Shown piece by piece: positions 21,442 to 32,632 of a stretch of 45,134 nt of DNA. The notes under the pieces were generated by a model that did not search any database, was not told the origin of the DNA, and was given only the letters and a program-made list of their open reading frames with translations. Made by a program: the position numbers and the translations under genes. Numbering within the stretch: position 1 is the stretch's first letter; each line of letters begins with the position of its first letter. Location: assembly GCA_903813345.2 (NCBI GenBank), contig CAIIXF020000007.1:30493564-30538697 (forward strand). Reading direction: 5' to 3'. This stretch comes from Owenia fusiformis. Its lineage: Eukaryota; Annelida; Polychaeta; Sabellida; Oweniidae.

Positions 21442-22450
21442 CTGATACAGCCTGATAACCACCGAGCTAATAGTCTTGATATAAACCCCAGTGAATATAA
21501 GGTACGGGAACGTCTCCAGGAGATGGAATAAAGGTACCCAATCTCAAAAATTGCTCGCCTAAAGCTGGCAATTACGACAGGTTGAAGGAAACTTAGTCAA
21601 CATTTCATTGATACTGCTATATCAGCATGGTGACTAAGACTTAAGGTCTCATGGAAGTTAACAGGAAATGACAAAACAAAAAATGACAAAGCCATGCTGG
21701 ATTTTGAAAATTTTTTGAACCAAGATAACAGAGTTCTGTTTGGACCTCCAGTCAGTTTAACTAGTTCCAAATATCATTTACATGACCAGGAACACAATTG
21801 AAATGGTCAGAATGACCATAAACATGATAAAATAACCTTTTTAGCCCTCTGAAAATGTGACTGAAAAATAAAAGTAGGTGCTCAGGAAAGGTCAATGAAC
21901 AGAATCTTTTGATTTTTTCAGAAAATGTGTCCAATATATTGCTCTAAATGACACAATCTTTGAAATTTTAAAAAATCGTCTGAAACAATAATGGCTGTAG
22001 TAAAAAGGAAAATAGATCGATTTTCAATTCAGTTTTTTTCAATTTTTTCTTTTTCTAAGAATGATATCAAATTTTTTTGAATTGTATCATTTAGAGCAAT
22101 ATATTGGGCACATTTTCTGAAAAAGTCAAAATATTCTGTTCAGTGACCTTTCCTGAGCACCTACTCTTAGCTTTTTTTTAGTCACATTTTCAGAGGGCTG
22201 AAAAGGTTATTCTATCATGTTTATGGTCATTCTGACCATTTTAACTGTGTTCCTGGTCATGTAAATGATATGTGGAACTAGTTAAACTGACTGGAGGTCC
22301 AAACAGAACTCTGTTATCTTGGTTCAAAAAATTTTCAAAATCCAGCATGGCTTTGTCATTTTTTGTTTTGTCATTTCCTGTTAACTTCCATGAGACCTTA
22401 AGGCTATCATCAAAGAGGGTGGCAGACCAATTAAACTACTCTTTTAGATC
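21442..22450 (+). pseudogene. Transposase remnant (Tc1/mariner), C-terminal part
   Basis: One frame from 21442 reads Q-P-D-N-HRA, then LDINPSEY (compare the SPDLNPxx block that carries the second catalytic D in this family), then a helical stretch, LSQHFIDTAISAW and LRLK. The frame is broken by stop codons at TAA near 21514 and TGA near 21577 and 21631, the last two where a tryptophan would be expected. It is then cut by the 753-bp element and resumes at 22400 as AIIKEGGRPI, matching the usual end of these proteins (basic helix, then GGH-like). The segment between HRA and LDINP is shorter than normal, so there was an internal deletion. Dead copy. Confidence 0.6.
21645..22397. mobile_element. 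753-bp long-inverted-repeat element, TTAA duplication
   Basis: Perfect TTAA copies at 21641-21644 and 22398-22401 flank ends GGTCTCATGGAAG and CTTCCATGAGACC. The arms (about 21645-21965 and 22083-22397) are inverted copies of more than 300 bp with very high identity; they include 'gacaaaacaaaaaatgacaa' with its complement and 'atattgctctaaatga' with its complement. Only about 115 bp of AT-rich spacer separates them. No transposase, so it depended on a TTAA-duplicating enzyme (piggyBac or Kolobok type). Removing it with one TTAA restores the reading frame of the interrupted transposase remnant. The 88-codon frame at 22272-22538 is incidental. Confidence 0.85.
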
Positions 22451-22607
22451 AAATACAATCCAAGTTGAAGGACTTGTTACATTATTTTATTACTTAGGAC
22501 CCCTGGCACTATATAACTGCAAAACTTGGTGTATGTAGGTTGGAATATGAAAAGTTATAGTGTCTTGAAAAAGAAGTGGTGTTTTTTTGGTCTACCCTGT
22601 TTATATA

Positions 22608-24824
22608 ATATTGTCAGAAACAATGTCTTCATAACATATAAGTAATACTAATCAGTATCACATACCTAGCAAAGCATTTGTATGGAAGTCAATAGGAAAG
22701 TAAGCGTGCTATAACCACCAATATTACCCAATATATTGCCAATACAAGAAGAAATAAATTTTATAATCCCCTGAAAAAAGACCTGACTGGCGACTGTTAA
22801 TGGAGTTCCTCAATAAAGTAAACTACTCCACCAGTCCACAGATAATGGTAATATTATATAATTAACTTAAGAATCTACTACTTTGCTACTTCATTTTCTA
22901 TTGATTATCGTGGATGATTACATGTTTTGCAGTGACTACCTCCTTTTAAAGGAGCCATTACCTACCTCGATAATTATATAATAGCTGGTTGTATCATTAT
23001 GAAAATAGATACACAGTTTTATGCAATCATTAAATGGCTTTCCATAGATATATGATTCACCTAAAAAATATTAAATTACAAGATATTACATTATACAATC
23101 AATAACGTTACAGAACCATCTAAACTTACTATATGATAATTTTTTTAATAAATACACTGACAGAGGCAAAAATGCTTTGGAGTATTATATATCAACTTAA
23201 TGCAAAACTATTTAACTATGTATAAACTCAGACCATTCTGATACTTCTCACATCTCTCTGTTTTCAACTACCGAAAAACTAAAATAAACTTTGATAGAAA
23301 GTATATTTCACCATGACTGTTGGCATACTTTTGGCTTTCTACATTCTGTTTACAGTAATGCAAAGTATATTTGTAATTTTCTTGTCCATATCTCCTACCC
23401 TTTCACAGAATGCCCTCTTCACGAATAAGAATAATTTGACAGCTTTCATTGCTATAAAGGCCAGTTGCCACATCAGGGTACATCCAGGTATTTCATATTT
23501 CAATGGCTGACAGAAATAATACTAATCGACAAAAACTAACTCAATAGCATCTGCATCTTAGATTTCTATGGTATGATGTACAGCACCTGCTTTTATTCTA
23601 AAGAGTAGTTGCTCTCTTACATGCATTGCTGCAGAGAGACCAGAATGACTGGGAACACTTTATGAGCTTAAATTTACCTTATACAGTTAAGTCAAAAATG
23701 CACATTTCGCCTGTTAGGTATATGGACAATCTGGTACGGTACAACAGGATTCTGATTTTACAGTCGAAGTCATTGAAATCATTTTTGAAAAAATATTCAG
23801 TGGTGAGAAGGGGAATAATAAAGGTCAGTTAATGGGCTAAGCTTGAAAAAACCTGCATGGCTTAATTTGTTAAGGCAGTAATTGACAATATTTCTGCATG
23901 GATTGTTTATGGTTTCCTGCATTTTCCTCATTGTGAGTTTCACAGCCTCTGAGCCTCTACTATATCTTAATAAGATTTTTCACAAGCATTAGATAACTGG
24001 AGTCTCTGTTGAATCAAAATGCACTGTCCTTTTCTTTAATGATGTTCGTTCCAATGTTATATCGAACAAGACACAGAGTGAACAGCATTGCACCGTTGAA
24101 TAGAATAGAGTTTTCATGACAGAAAATCCAAAATGGCCACCCTAACATTTACCAACATTAACATAGATTTTTATGTAAAGAACATCCCTGAAAATTTGAA
24201 ATCAATCCGTAAAACAGTTTGCCTGGAAACACATAAACAAAACTTCACAAACACGGTTTTATGTTGGAAAATGACTGTAAATCAAAGGTTTATTAAAATA
24301 AAGTGATGATTTTCATTTCTTTTACTATCTGAGAATAATTCTAAGCCCCTACTGTAATAAGATGGAATAACTTTTAGTAATGAACATTGACACTATGATT
24401 AAGTTCTATTTCATGATATAGCAGTTCAGGAATAACAATCACACAACTTAAACACCCTTTGCAAGATCATAACATCTTTTATACACTCTGAGATTTGAGA
24501 CATTTGAGGTCATTCTTTGGTCCACTTTATGTATCCCCTTAGAATGTGTTATGTAGCTAGAAATCATTCCATTACATTTTCTTCGCATTTTCTCCTTAAA
24601 AGTAGCTTCTATTCATTTTTATTGGAACTCCAAAAGCCTATCAAAAATAGATTTGAGATCATAAAGACCAAAACTGTTAAAGTCAGAGTGCAGTGTCAAA
24701 GGGAGATTTATTAAATAGTTGTAGAGGATGTCTTCAAATGCCTCATCAAAATGCAGGTAATTTGCATATTCTACCAGTATATTCTTTCAGCAAATATATA
24801 ATATAGTTTGATGGACCAAACTAA
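22608..24824. other. AT-rich stretch, one weak exon candidate
   Basis: No gene is supported. 23635-23822 is the only item of note: an acceptor-like 'cattgctgCAG' precedes an open frame containing NDWEHFMSLNLPYTVKSK, and 'aataaAG|GTCAGT' follows. Composition is close to background and the product is unknown. Near 24133 'aaaatggccaccc' recalls the YY1-like repeat at 41 kb. Confidence 0.4.
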
Positions 24825-24908
24825 GGAGCGGGAGGGAATGGAGGGAGGGAGGGAGGGAGTGAGCGAGGGAGGGAGGGAGCGAGGGAGGGAGGGAGCGAGG
24901 GAGGGAGG
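24825..24908. repeat. (GGGA)n minisatellite, G4-prone
   Basis: GGGA and GGGAGC units in tandem, with GCGAGGGAGGGAGG repeated three times at a 20-bp period. At least a dozen G3 runs on the plus strand spaced by one to a few bases, so strong G-quadruplex potential. Confidence 0.9.
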
Positions 24909-25913
24909 CATGACTAAACATGACGTCAACTGATATTCTTGCTATTCAGATGAAAGTGCTTAAAGCTTAAATTGCACTAAAAGCATACTAATGTCTGAAA
25001 TATAGCTCAGAGTAGTTGTGAGTTTCCAAAGTGCTAATATATCATAATTATATTTCCCAACTGATAATAATAACAAATATGGTATACATATCAGTTTGTT
25101 GCAATCAAAGTGACAGCCCAATACACTCTGATGAAAGGTATAATAGCAATTGATATGGTTTATCACTGAAAGGTGAATCAAGCAATTGCGTCAGAGTCTG
25201 CAGTCATCAACCTTATAATTTTATTCCGTGTGAGACTTAGAACTTCTACTAAAGAGATTTGTCAGAGTTATTTTATCATGTACCACAGAGATCCAATCGT
25301 AGTTGTCATATACTTCGCTAAAAGTGTACTTTATATTCCATTTACTATAAAGTGGGGAATGCTTGTATAACGTCATGCAATAGATTAGAGAATATATCTC
25401 TTGATAAGTGACTCTTAAATCTTGATTCTCCCGATGATGTCTTCTGCATATGTAGTTAGACATGGTTAACCAATTCTTGTTTCCCTTGGTTATAATAAAA
25501 GGAACTCAACATTTTCCAGTTCTTAGAATCAATACAATTAACCCAAAGCATTGTATTTTGAAACTTCAGTCATCATCATTTTGCGGGTTTAATTTCCAAA
25601 TATTACTGTTTTTCCAAAAATACCAAAAACATGGCTTAGAAGTCCTCAATATGGACAACATCTCAAAAATAGTGAATATGTGACATATTCCAAATCATGG
25701 CATCATATAACATTCCACTTGATAATAAATCATTGGATTATGATGGCATCAAGTCAATCACATATTACCCCATCAACAACTAAACAAATAAACAATCGAA
25801 CTGTCACCTAATTTCTTCGAATCATCTGTGACATCAATATTATTTTGTCCAACTAAGATGACGTCAATAACACGTTGCCCAAACAAGCCTGCAATTTTTC
25901 TCTGTGGTATTTT
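24909..25913. other. AT-rich stretch, nothing recognised
   Basis: Short open frames on both strands (24960-25181, 25173-25370, 25221-25463, 25462-25683) overlap each other and show no motif. Confidence 0.45.
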
Positions 25914-25922
25914 AATGTTCAC

Positions 25923-26276
25923 TACCCTTTGTATTAGTTCGATTATACTTCTTAAAAGAGAGCTTCATCTTCACTCTTTCAGTTTACAATAAATCTCTGA
26001 TCTCACTGAGCCAATCAGAGTTCGTCGTCGAAATACGGAAGACTTTCTATATGGTCATTTCCTCTTGACTTCCCCACATAGTTAATGAGCATGTATTTAG
26101 CACATGTTCCTTCCACTTTGCTGATTGTTTGAGAAAGGTTCAGCATGGTAGATTTGGCATTATTTATTACCCTGGCTGTCACAGGCACCAATCTTCGGGG
26201 TGGAGCTTCTAAACTGTAATAATATTGTCTATCCTAGGGAGAGGGTAGTTTATAACTAGACTCTGCGCGCAGGGTA
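25923..26276 (-). mobile_element. Family B element, copy 1 (354 bp)
   Basis: Ends TACCCT...AGGGTA. It is the reverse complement of 32633-33015, sharing 'ccctgcgcgcagagtcta' at one end and 'cttaaaagagagcttc' / 'cttcactctttca' at the other. Flanks are AATGTTCAC (25914-25922) and AATTTTCAC (26277-26285), a 9-bp target duplication with one mismatch. CCAAT-type (GATTGGCT) and TATA-like (GACCATATAG) blocks, read on the minus strand, are kept in both copies. Non-coding. Nine-base duplications suggest a Mutator-like or Merlin-like element, but the 6-bp ends do not allow assignment. Confidence 0.8.
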
Positions 26277-26285
26277 AATTTTCAC

Positions 26286-27819
26286 TGGATAATAGCTATC
26301 ATAATACAATAAGGACCATTATCAAATGATGTCTCAGCATCCAGGCTAGGCCGAATTATGTTTTAATGGTAACTGTCAACATTGAGTTTATTTACTGCAT
26401 TTTTCTTGTTTAATTTTGCTTGAATTATTTTGGAAACTAATTCATCTATCTTGAAAACCATCAGCTATCAATAACATACTACTGTAGGTAAAACCCTCTC
26501 GAAAAAGTTAGATTAAAGAATAATTTTGCACAGTTCCTCTTTATATAATACTCCTCCAGATATAGAAGAGGCCAGTGTGCCTATTAAATAATTTTGAGTT
26601 GAGAAAAAATACCTTTATCTTTGTTTGTGGCCATGTCAAAATTCTCTTACATCTGAGCAATTTTCAGGGAACAATTTTGAAATCCTGTGTGGGAGCAATT
26701 TGGCTAAAGGCCATGATAGTAAGAATTACATTAAATGGATAGTATATAATAATTAACATGCAAAACTGATTGTTTCGGAAATGGTATATATTAAGATAAA
26801 TTATTTATCAGCACCATCCTATAGTGGTCATCATATTTAAGGAACACCTGAATAATTGAGATAAACTTGTATTATAAGATAATAATGACATTTACCTTAG
26901 ATTTCATCGGTAAAGTATGAAACTTAAATAAGCTTGGGTAACTAGCCTAATAGCTGACAGTCTGCAAATTACATGTCGAAAAACCTTTACCCGGCAAAAA
27001 TTTGTTGAATGTACGAAGATATTCAGGCTGGTCTAACATGGGAGCACTTGACATAGGTACATGTATACATAATATAATAGGCTTTAACTTGAATCAAATC
27101 GGACAATTGAGAGTATATGCTTTACATAAGGCTTTAATTGACAAGTGTTTAAGTATGATTTATACAAAAAAAGGATTTGTGTTGAAGACGTCGAACCTGA
27201 AAGATGTGAATATGTGCCATACAAAAAGTAATTCTGAATCAATATATAAGTGGGTGTCTAGTGTCTGATTGAACAGTCAACAAAACATTGTTCTATTGTT
27301 TTATTGGAATATTGATTCATTGTTATATTTCAGTGGCATTAATCTATATTTTTATCCAAATCAAAAAATAACACTAAACAGCCCATATAATTCTTCATAA
27401 ATTACTACTAAAATATGTATTTATGCAAGTACACTTTAATATTGCCCCATTGTTTACATATGATGATGAAGTTGATATATTATTGCAATAATCACTGGAT
27501 ACGGTTCATCCCTAATCAGATAATTGTAATCGAAACTGTCAGTAATTGAATTATCGTCATGTAAGCTTAGATCATATGTCAGTATACAAAACCCAGTCTT
27601 ATCTTCAATATGCTTGACTGCTTACTTGGGATTATACCTCCATAGACCCCTATCAGACATTGATCTGTGATGCTTCAAACTCCATGAAGAGCTCTTGGAC
27701 TTTGAGATTCAGTCTTGGAATCAAATCAAATTATCCTTGCATGAAATAAGCATCATCAGAAAAAGTGATGGAACTATACAAATGTGTGTAAAGCTGCAAT
27801 TTTTTTATTAAATGCTAAT
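26286..27819. other. AT-rich stretch, nothing recognised
   Basis: The 88-codon frame at 27002-27268 starts at a non-ATG codon and has no motif. No repeat family seen. Confidence 0.45.
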
Positions 27820-28100
27820 AGGCATAGCCAGGAGGGGATATGATGGTGCGATCGCACCCCCTCCCCCCATAACCAATATAAAATAGAACTATTAGATAGA
27901 AGAAGAAAGGAGCCATAAAATGCTTTTTATTTGAAGCTTCTAGCTCAATTTTGAAGGAAGTTGCATCAATTTTTGTAAAATTCAAAACAAATCTTCAATT
28001 TTTGGGGTTTCTTATGTCACAATTGCACCTCTCTGACTGAAAACCGAATTTTGGAGACCGCCCCCCCCCCCCCCATCAGTGAAAGCCGGCTATGCCCCTG
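27820..28100. mobile_element. 281-bp hAT-like MITE
   Basis: Inverted ends 'aggcatagccagg' (left) and, minus strand of the right end, 'caggggcatagccggc', a hAT-type terminus beginning CAGGGG at the right. Flanks ATGCTAAT (27812-27819) and ATGCTAAA (28101-28108) form an 8-bp duplication with one mismatch, as expected for hAT. The interior has the palindrome GGTGCGATCGCACC (about 27845-27858), C-rich tracts at 27856-27867 and 28061-28074, and no coding capacity. Confidence 0.7.
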
Positions 28101-28132
28101 ATGCTAAAACAATCAAATTCACAATGCTACAC

Positions 28133-28251
28133 AGCCAATCTCCAACGGCACCGTACGCCTACGGTACCATACTCTTAATGTACCGTACGGTACCGTGCAA
28201 ACAGTACCGTATGGTACAGTATACGGTACCGTGATTTCAGAGTGCTGATTG
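28133..28251. repeat. GTAC/GGTACC palindrome cluster
   Basis: About eight GTAC tetranucleotides in roughly 100 bp, including GTACCGTACGGTACCGT and 'tacggtacc' repeats, each its own palindrome. The block starts 'cagccaatc' and ends 'ctgattgg', which pair weakly, so it may be a small foldback element whose arms have reshuffled. It begins about 30 bp after the hAT-like MITE. Unlike anything else in the window. Confidence 0.6.
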
Positions 28252-28284
28252 GGGGTGTATAATAATCTAATAGTAAGGCATGCA

Positions 28285-28366
28285 AAATTACAGACATTGA
28301 CCACCGAATGCCAACTGTCGAACACTGTCCACAAAAAGTTTGAGACTATAACAATATAATCACCCT
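28285..28366 (+). mobile_element. Family C fragment
   Basis: Shares 'attacagacattg', 'gaacactgtccacaaaaag' and 'gtttgagactataacaat' with the copies at 15488 and 43365, then breaks off where the terminal hairpin should be ('ataatcaccctatgcg'). Both tips are lost. Confidence 0.55.
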
Positions 28367-30604
28367 ATGCGTAGCATGAGTGACTCTTTGCTATGCAGCT
28401 ATAACATACAAGAAAGTATAAAGTTAAAGGTGTCCTTCATGGAATATTTCCAATCATTGAGTTGTGATTCTGTATTCAACCCATATCTCCATCATAAATA
28501 AAACTGGTCATGAAGCACCAATTTATTCCAATGTATTTAGAAAGCAATATTTCAAGATAGCCATTTGCAATTTGTTGATATCTATTACCCAGAAAATGAA
28601 ATACAAATAAGATGGATGAATGAGGCTTGAAACTTAGCGAGACAGCAATTTGCAATTTGGGGATATCTTTTTTATATAAAACTGAGGTTTTGCTTTAAAG
28701 CTTATTTCATACTAGTCATTGGATTATTCGATGAAAGTTTCACATAATAACAATAGCGAGTTTAAAATAAGCGTAAAAATATACCTATCCCTATGCTTAT
28801 GTTTCTTTTGGATATGTTAATTACGCTTTATAAAATGAGTTTACGTAACATAAAAGGCAACATAAACGTTTGCAACATGTGATAAAATACATCCTTATTG
28901 TAAAATACAACCATGATAGCTAGTATGGCATTGACATTGTCACCACCAAAAATTGTCAATGAATTATATGACTTAAAACAATGACAATGATGAATTTTGA
29001 TAACATCATCAAAAGCCATGAGTAATAACAGTGCTCCTATCTCTACTTATAAGGTAATAATTATTGCTAGCTTTAAAAAGGAATTAGGAAATTGGATTGA
29101 CATAATTGGTTTTCTTTTAGCTCAAAGGGACACATATAGAATTCAGGTCACCTCCTCATCTTAGTGCAATATCACATGCAACTATGACTCTACAATGAAA
29201 AACACGAATTGATTCATGTGGTGCCAACTCACACATCCACACGTCAGCACGTCTTTACGACCCGACACCTATCAGCACAAGAGGCCGAGGATAACAATAT
29301 AGTACATCAAAGTACTAGAAGATTGCATGTGGGAATCTTCATGATTCTTCAATTCCAATAGGAAATCTACTTCCGCACATGTTAATTTCATTTTACAACG
29401 GATTGAGGTTTTCTTATTCCTTTGCTGATTTTAGCATGCGATGACATCAAATCAGAAATCTATTTGTATAATTCAGCACTCTCGTATAATAGTATCATTA
29501 TGGAACATCCTGGAGACATTATAAAATCCAGCGAGAATACGAGCATATGAAGAATTCATAAAGATTATAATAATAGAATAGAAGGAGGTTTAGTCTTGAA
29601 TCAAGTATCTAATCCTCCTACACGATATCCTATAAGGAAGTATAGGTTTAAAGATTATATCAATTTCATAATTTTAAGTTGGCAGTTGAGTAAAAACCTA
29701 TAAATAATATTATAGGGAATAACAATCCAAATGCTTAATATATGGGTCAAATAGTCAAATGGTTACGGCTGACCTTGTTTTGACCATTTAACCTGCATAA
29801 CCCTTGCAAAAAAGTTTCCTTGCAAAAATACTGTACAAAATCCTTTGCAAATTGTGTGAAGCACATGATTCCATAAATAAAGATTGGTAATTTAAGAGCT
29901 CTCTGAAAATGGATCATAATGTAATAATAAAGAAGTCTTCATCATTTCTAAGAACCATAAGAGTTCATTGACTTCCTCTCCTGAGATAAGCTGAGAGTTC
30001 AGGAAGCAAACTTTGATCATTCTTCATAACACGCATTTCACTTCAGAAATAACAACATAGGACAATGCTACTCCTGTGTGTTTTTTATTAATTGAAATCC
30101 TGTCATGGTAATAATATACAGGATCACATTCAATCATCTAATGGCGTAAGTCTATATTAATCTTGTTTTCAGCTTTTAACATGAGTAAACCTAACTGTTT
30201 GAGTAACACGACGACAGTTATTCTGTTGTTTTAAAACAATAATGAACAAAAAGATTATATATAAATACAGATGAAAGATGACTAAGATATAAATAAATCA
30301 CATAAATACACAGGAGATTTTCTTCTAATAGTCAAAAATAACAATACTAGCAGAGGTTCAATTATCCTTTTGTGCGACTATGTCTTGATGGCACATTATC
30401 TTCTCACCAATGTATTTCATATATATATGTATTATATATTCACTGAGTTTTATACTGGTAGAACATTACATTTTACACTGGCAGAACAATGTTAAATAAA
30501 ATAAAATTAATCAGCACGTAGTCTGCTCAGTCACATTACAAATGTATATATGAATTGTATTAGGTTTGAAAACCACCCTGCAGACTTCCAGTGGCACTAT
30601 TTCG
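28367..30604. other. AT-rich stretch, nothing recognised
   Basis: No gene. A direct repeat, 'atttgcaattt(g)ttgatatc' near 28562 and 'atttgcaatttggggatatc' near 28647, is the only pattern. 28934-28957 has 'attgtcaccaccaaaaattg', possibly a broken family C hairpin in the opposite direction. Confidence 0.45.
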
Positions 30605-30700
30605 CAGGCTGTCCAACTGTCCCGCAATTTGCGTATTTTCACACATTTGCCGCAAAATTTGAAGTCACATCAGTTTTTTTGCGTGACAAAATATAAAACT
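30605..30700 (+). repeat. Dispersed repeat related to 42445-42600
   Basis: 'gctgtccaactgtcccgcaa', 'ttcacacatttgccgcaaaa' and 'tttgcgtgacaaaatataaaa' align in order with 'gctgccctgtcaacc', 'gtcacgcatttgctggaaaa' and 'tcacgcaaatcacgc' at the other locus. It is the ancestor-like copy without the 31-bp tandem expansion. Confidence 0.5.
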
Positions 30701-31309
30701 TTTTCAAAAACCATATCCCTAAATTGAAATGAATTAAGTTTCCATGAACATTCATCACGTAGCAACCTTAACCTACTTAACAACTGAAGGGGTCTATTTA
30801 ATCAGGCCTGGATATAGCACAGCCTTAAATGTCTCATTGACATTGATTTTAAGCGACATGAAATGTCAGATATGACAAGATCGCCAATATTATTATGCTC
30901 CATCCTGCCAATATCAGGAAGGGACCTACTAATCTTATCAAGCAGATCTGTTCCATGATTTATAAGGTTACATAGAACATGATTAGAAGTTGCCATATTT
31001 AATGAAGTAAGAGAGATAGAGACAAGTCAGTCAAGAAAAATTGATAAAAAATATTCAATATTGCCTAGATTCATCCATCTTATTTGCTCAATCAGAAAAT
31101 GACATCAGAATTGTGAGAAAATGTATGTTTTTGAAAATTTTTCTTCTTATATTTTACTCTTGGTTTTTGGAATACACCTAATTAAAGTCTCATATCAGAA
31201 GAGTCAAGTTTTGAGCTCCTTTTCTGATGCCTTTTTTCAAACAAAAGTCTTTCGGTAAAACAGTCCATAGAAGCATTGCAGATACATCAAGCTGTGAAAT
31301 AAGTGAATA
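30701..31309. other. AT-rich stretch, unrecognised minus frame
   Basis: 30802-30996 is open for 64 codons on the minus strand from an ATG and is somewhat less AT-rich than its flanks (contains DLLDKISRSLPDIGRMEH). I do not recognise it and saw no convincing splice sites. It may be chance. Confidence 0.35.
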
Positions 31310-31486
31310 CAGGAAAACCTGTCTTTGTGAACACCTATCTCTAGTGAACACCTGCCTCTAATGGACACTCTTCCTTTACACATGCTCTACTGACTTCTGT
31401 ATAAATTACCCTCTCTGTAGTTAACATCTACTAACACTGAATATTTTTCTCGACAAAATAATGTTCAACATATACAGGTTTTACTG
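31310..31486 (+). mobile_element. Family D pogo-like MITE, copy 4 (complete)
   Basis: The only family D copy with both ends: left CAGGAAAACCTG and right CAGGTTTTACTG, flanked by TA at 31308-31309 and 31487-31488. Contains the shared blocks 'gaacacctatctctagtgaa', 'ctgacttctgtataaatt' and 'accctctctgtagttaaca'. The 177-bp length and TA duplication fit a pogo/Tc1-type MITE. Confidence 0.85.
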
Positions 31487-32569
31487 TATATTAACATCGC
31501 TTCTACAGAAATATTTCTAAAATCAACATGACTTCCACAAAACATCTTTTAATCTTTAATGTTTTTCTACAATGTTCTCCATGCTGCATTCAGAAAGTCA
31601 TGAATAAACTATGTTCATATGATAAAAATAGGTATATGTATATGTATTCCATCGATTTCTTGAAAAATAGGTTAAAGCTTTTGCGAATCTGTCAGACTGT
31701 ATGTGGCAGATCACTAGTGTTTATATGTAATTGTATCAAATTAAATGTATAAAAAAATTAAATGTGAATTACCTCATTAAAACCATAAGACTGAAAACTA
31801 TTTTACACAACTTAAATATTTTCTGGTAAGAGGAGTCTTTCTTCAAGCCTTAATGACCCACTCCCACTATGCCTAAGCCCCTGGAGGTGAGGGAAGGGGT
31901 GTCTTGTCTAGAAACGTTGTTCATTAACCAAGCAATATCCCCAAAAAATTAACATTCAAATGGCGGATGAAGTTGCAATGTCCAGCAGACTTCTAGATCC
32001 TTTATTATCTTGGGAGGCTTGATCATGCATAGAATAACAATAAAATAAACTAGATCCTATGAAATCAAAATGGGCTAAATTAAATTTCTACTAATATATA
32101 CAGTCTGAGAGCTTTATCGTGCCACTTGAGATCTGAAATGGACTATCTCTGCAAAAGATATATGGGTTTAGTTTTGGACAACCCATTTCGTTCATTTTGT
32201 TGAGCCATTAGTCCATAAAAGGTTCCTCTTATACTGATGATATGCTGTTTAAAGATTCTACTTGACCTCACTACAGAGTAAACAACTTGGATCCTCATTA
32301 ATGGTGTCATCTGAAGCGAATAATAGGTGAGGTAAATAATAAGTGAGGCAAATAGGTGACTCAGGTGAGGCAAAAGAGAATATTACATGTATTATTATTG
32401 AACACAATTTTCAGTTTTACCTGAAAGGTATATAGAAAAGTAAAATTTAGGTGAACCAGTTGTCTCACCTTCCTGCCTCTTTGACCCCCTACCCACCCAC
32501 CTGCCTGGCTGTCTGCCTGCCTAGCTGCTTGTTAGGCCCATATGCTCATACTACATTCAGAATTTAATG
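31487..32569. other. AT-rich stretch with CTGCC-rich end
   Basis: No gene (the 74-codon frame at 31528-31752 has no motif). Near 32473-32492 'cctgcctctttgaccccct' recurs inverted at 36110-36129, and is followed by a CTGCCTG-type simple stretch to about 32530. Confidence 0.4.
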
Positions 32570-32632
32570 CAGTGATCTCCCCAGCATTAAAGGAAGTGGG
32601 CGCAGCACCCACCTGAGAAATTGATGATAGGC

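Larger units (their letters stand above)
21234..22599 (+). mobile_element. Decayed Tc1/mariner-type element, interrupted
   Basis: The inverted ends are 'caaggtaggccaaaaaac' (left) and, on the minus strand of the right end, 'cagggtagaccaaaaaaac'. Both resemble the CAGGGTGTCCCAAAAA ends common in the IS630/Tc1/mariner superfamily. TA precedes the left end and TT follows the right end, so one TA may have mutated. GTTATATA and TTTATATA outside the ends also match 7 of 8, so a hAT-like 8-bp duplication is the alternative; the transposase remnant favours Tc1/mariner. About 600 bp remain once the nested 753-bp element (21645-22397) is removed, so most of the transposase gene is deleted. Confidence 0.7.

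Noticed and set aside
22272-22538. 88-codon frame
   Set aside because: Runs through the inverted arm of the TTAA element and into the transposase remnant in the wrong frame.
21234-22599. Outer element as a hAT family member
   Set aside because: A 7/8 match of 8-bp flanks allows it, but the CAGGGTAGACCAAAAA-type end and the DxNP-type transposase remnant fit Tc1/mariner better.
28119-28334. 71-codon minus-strand frame rich in TVPYGTV
   Set aside because: Produced by the GTAC palindrome cluster.
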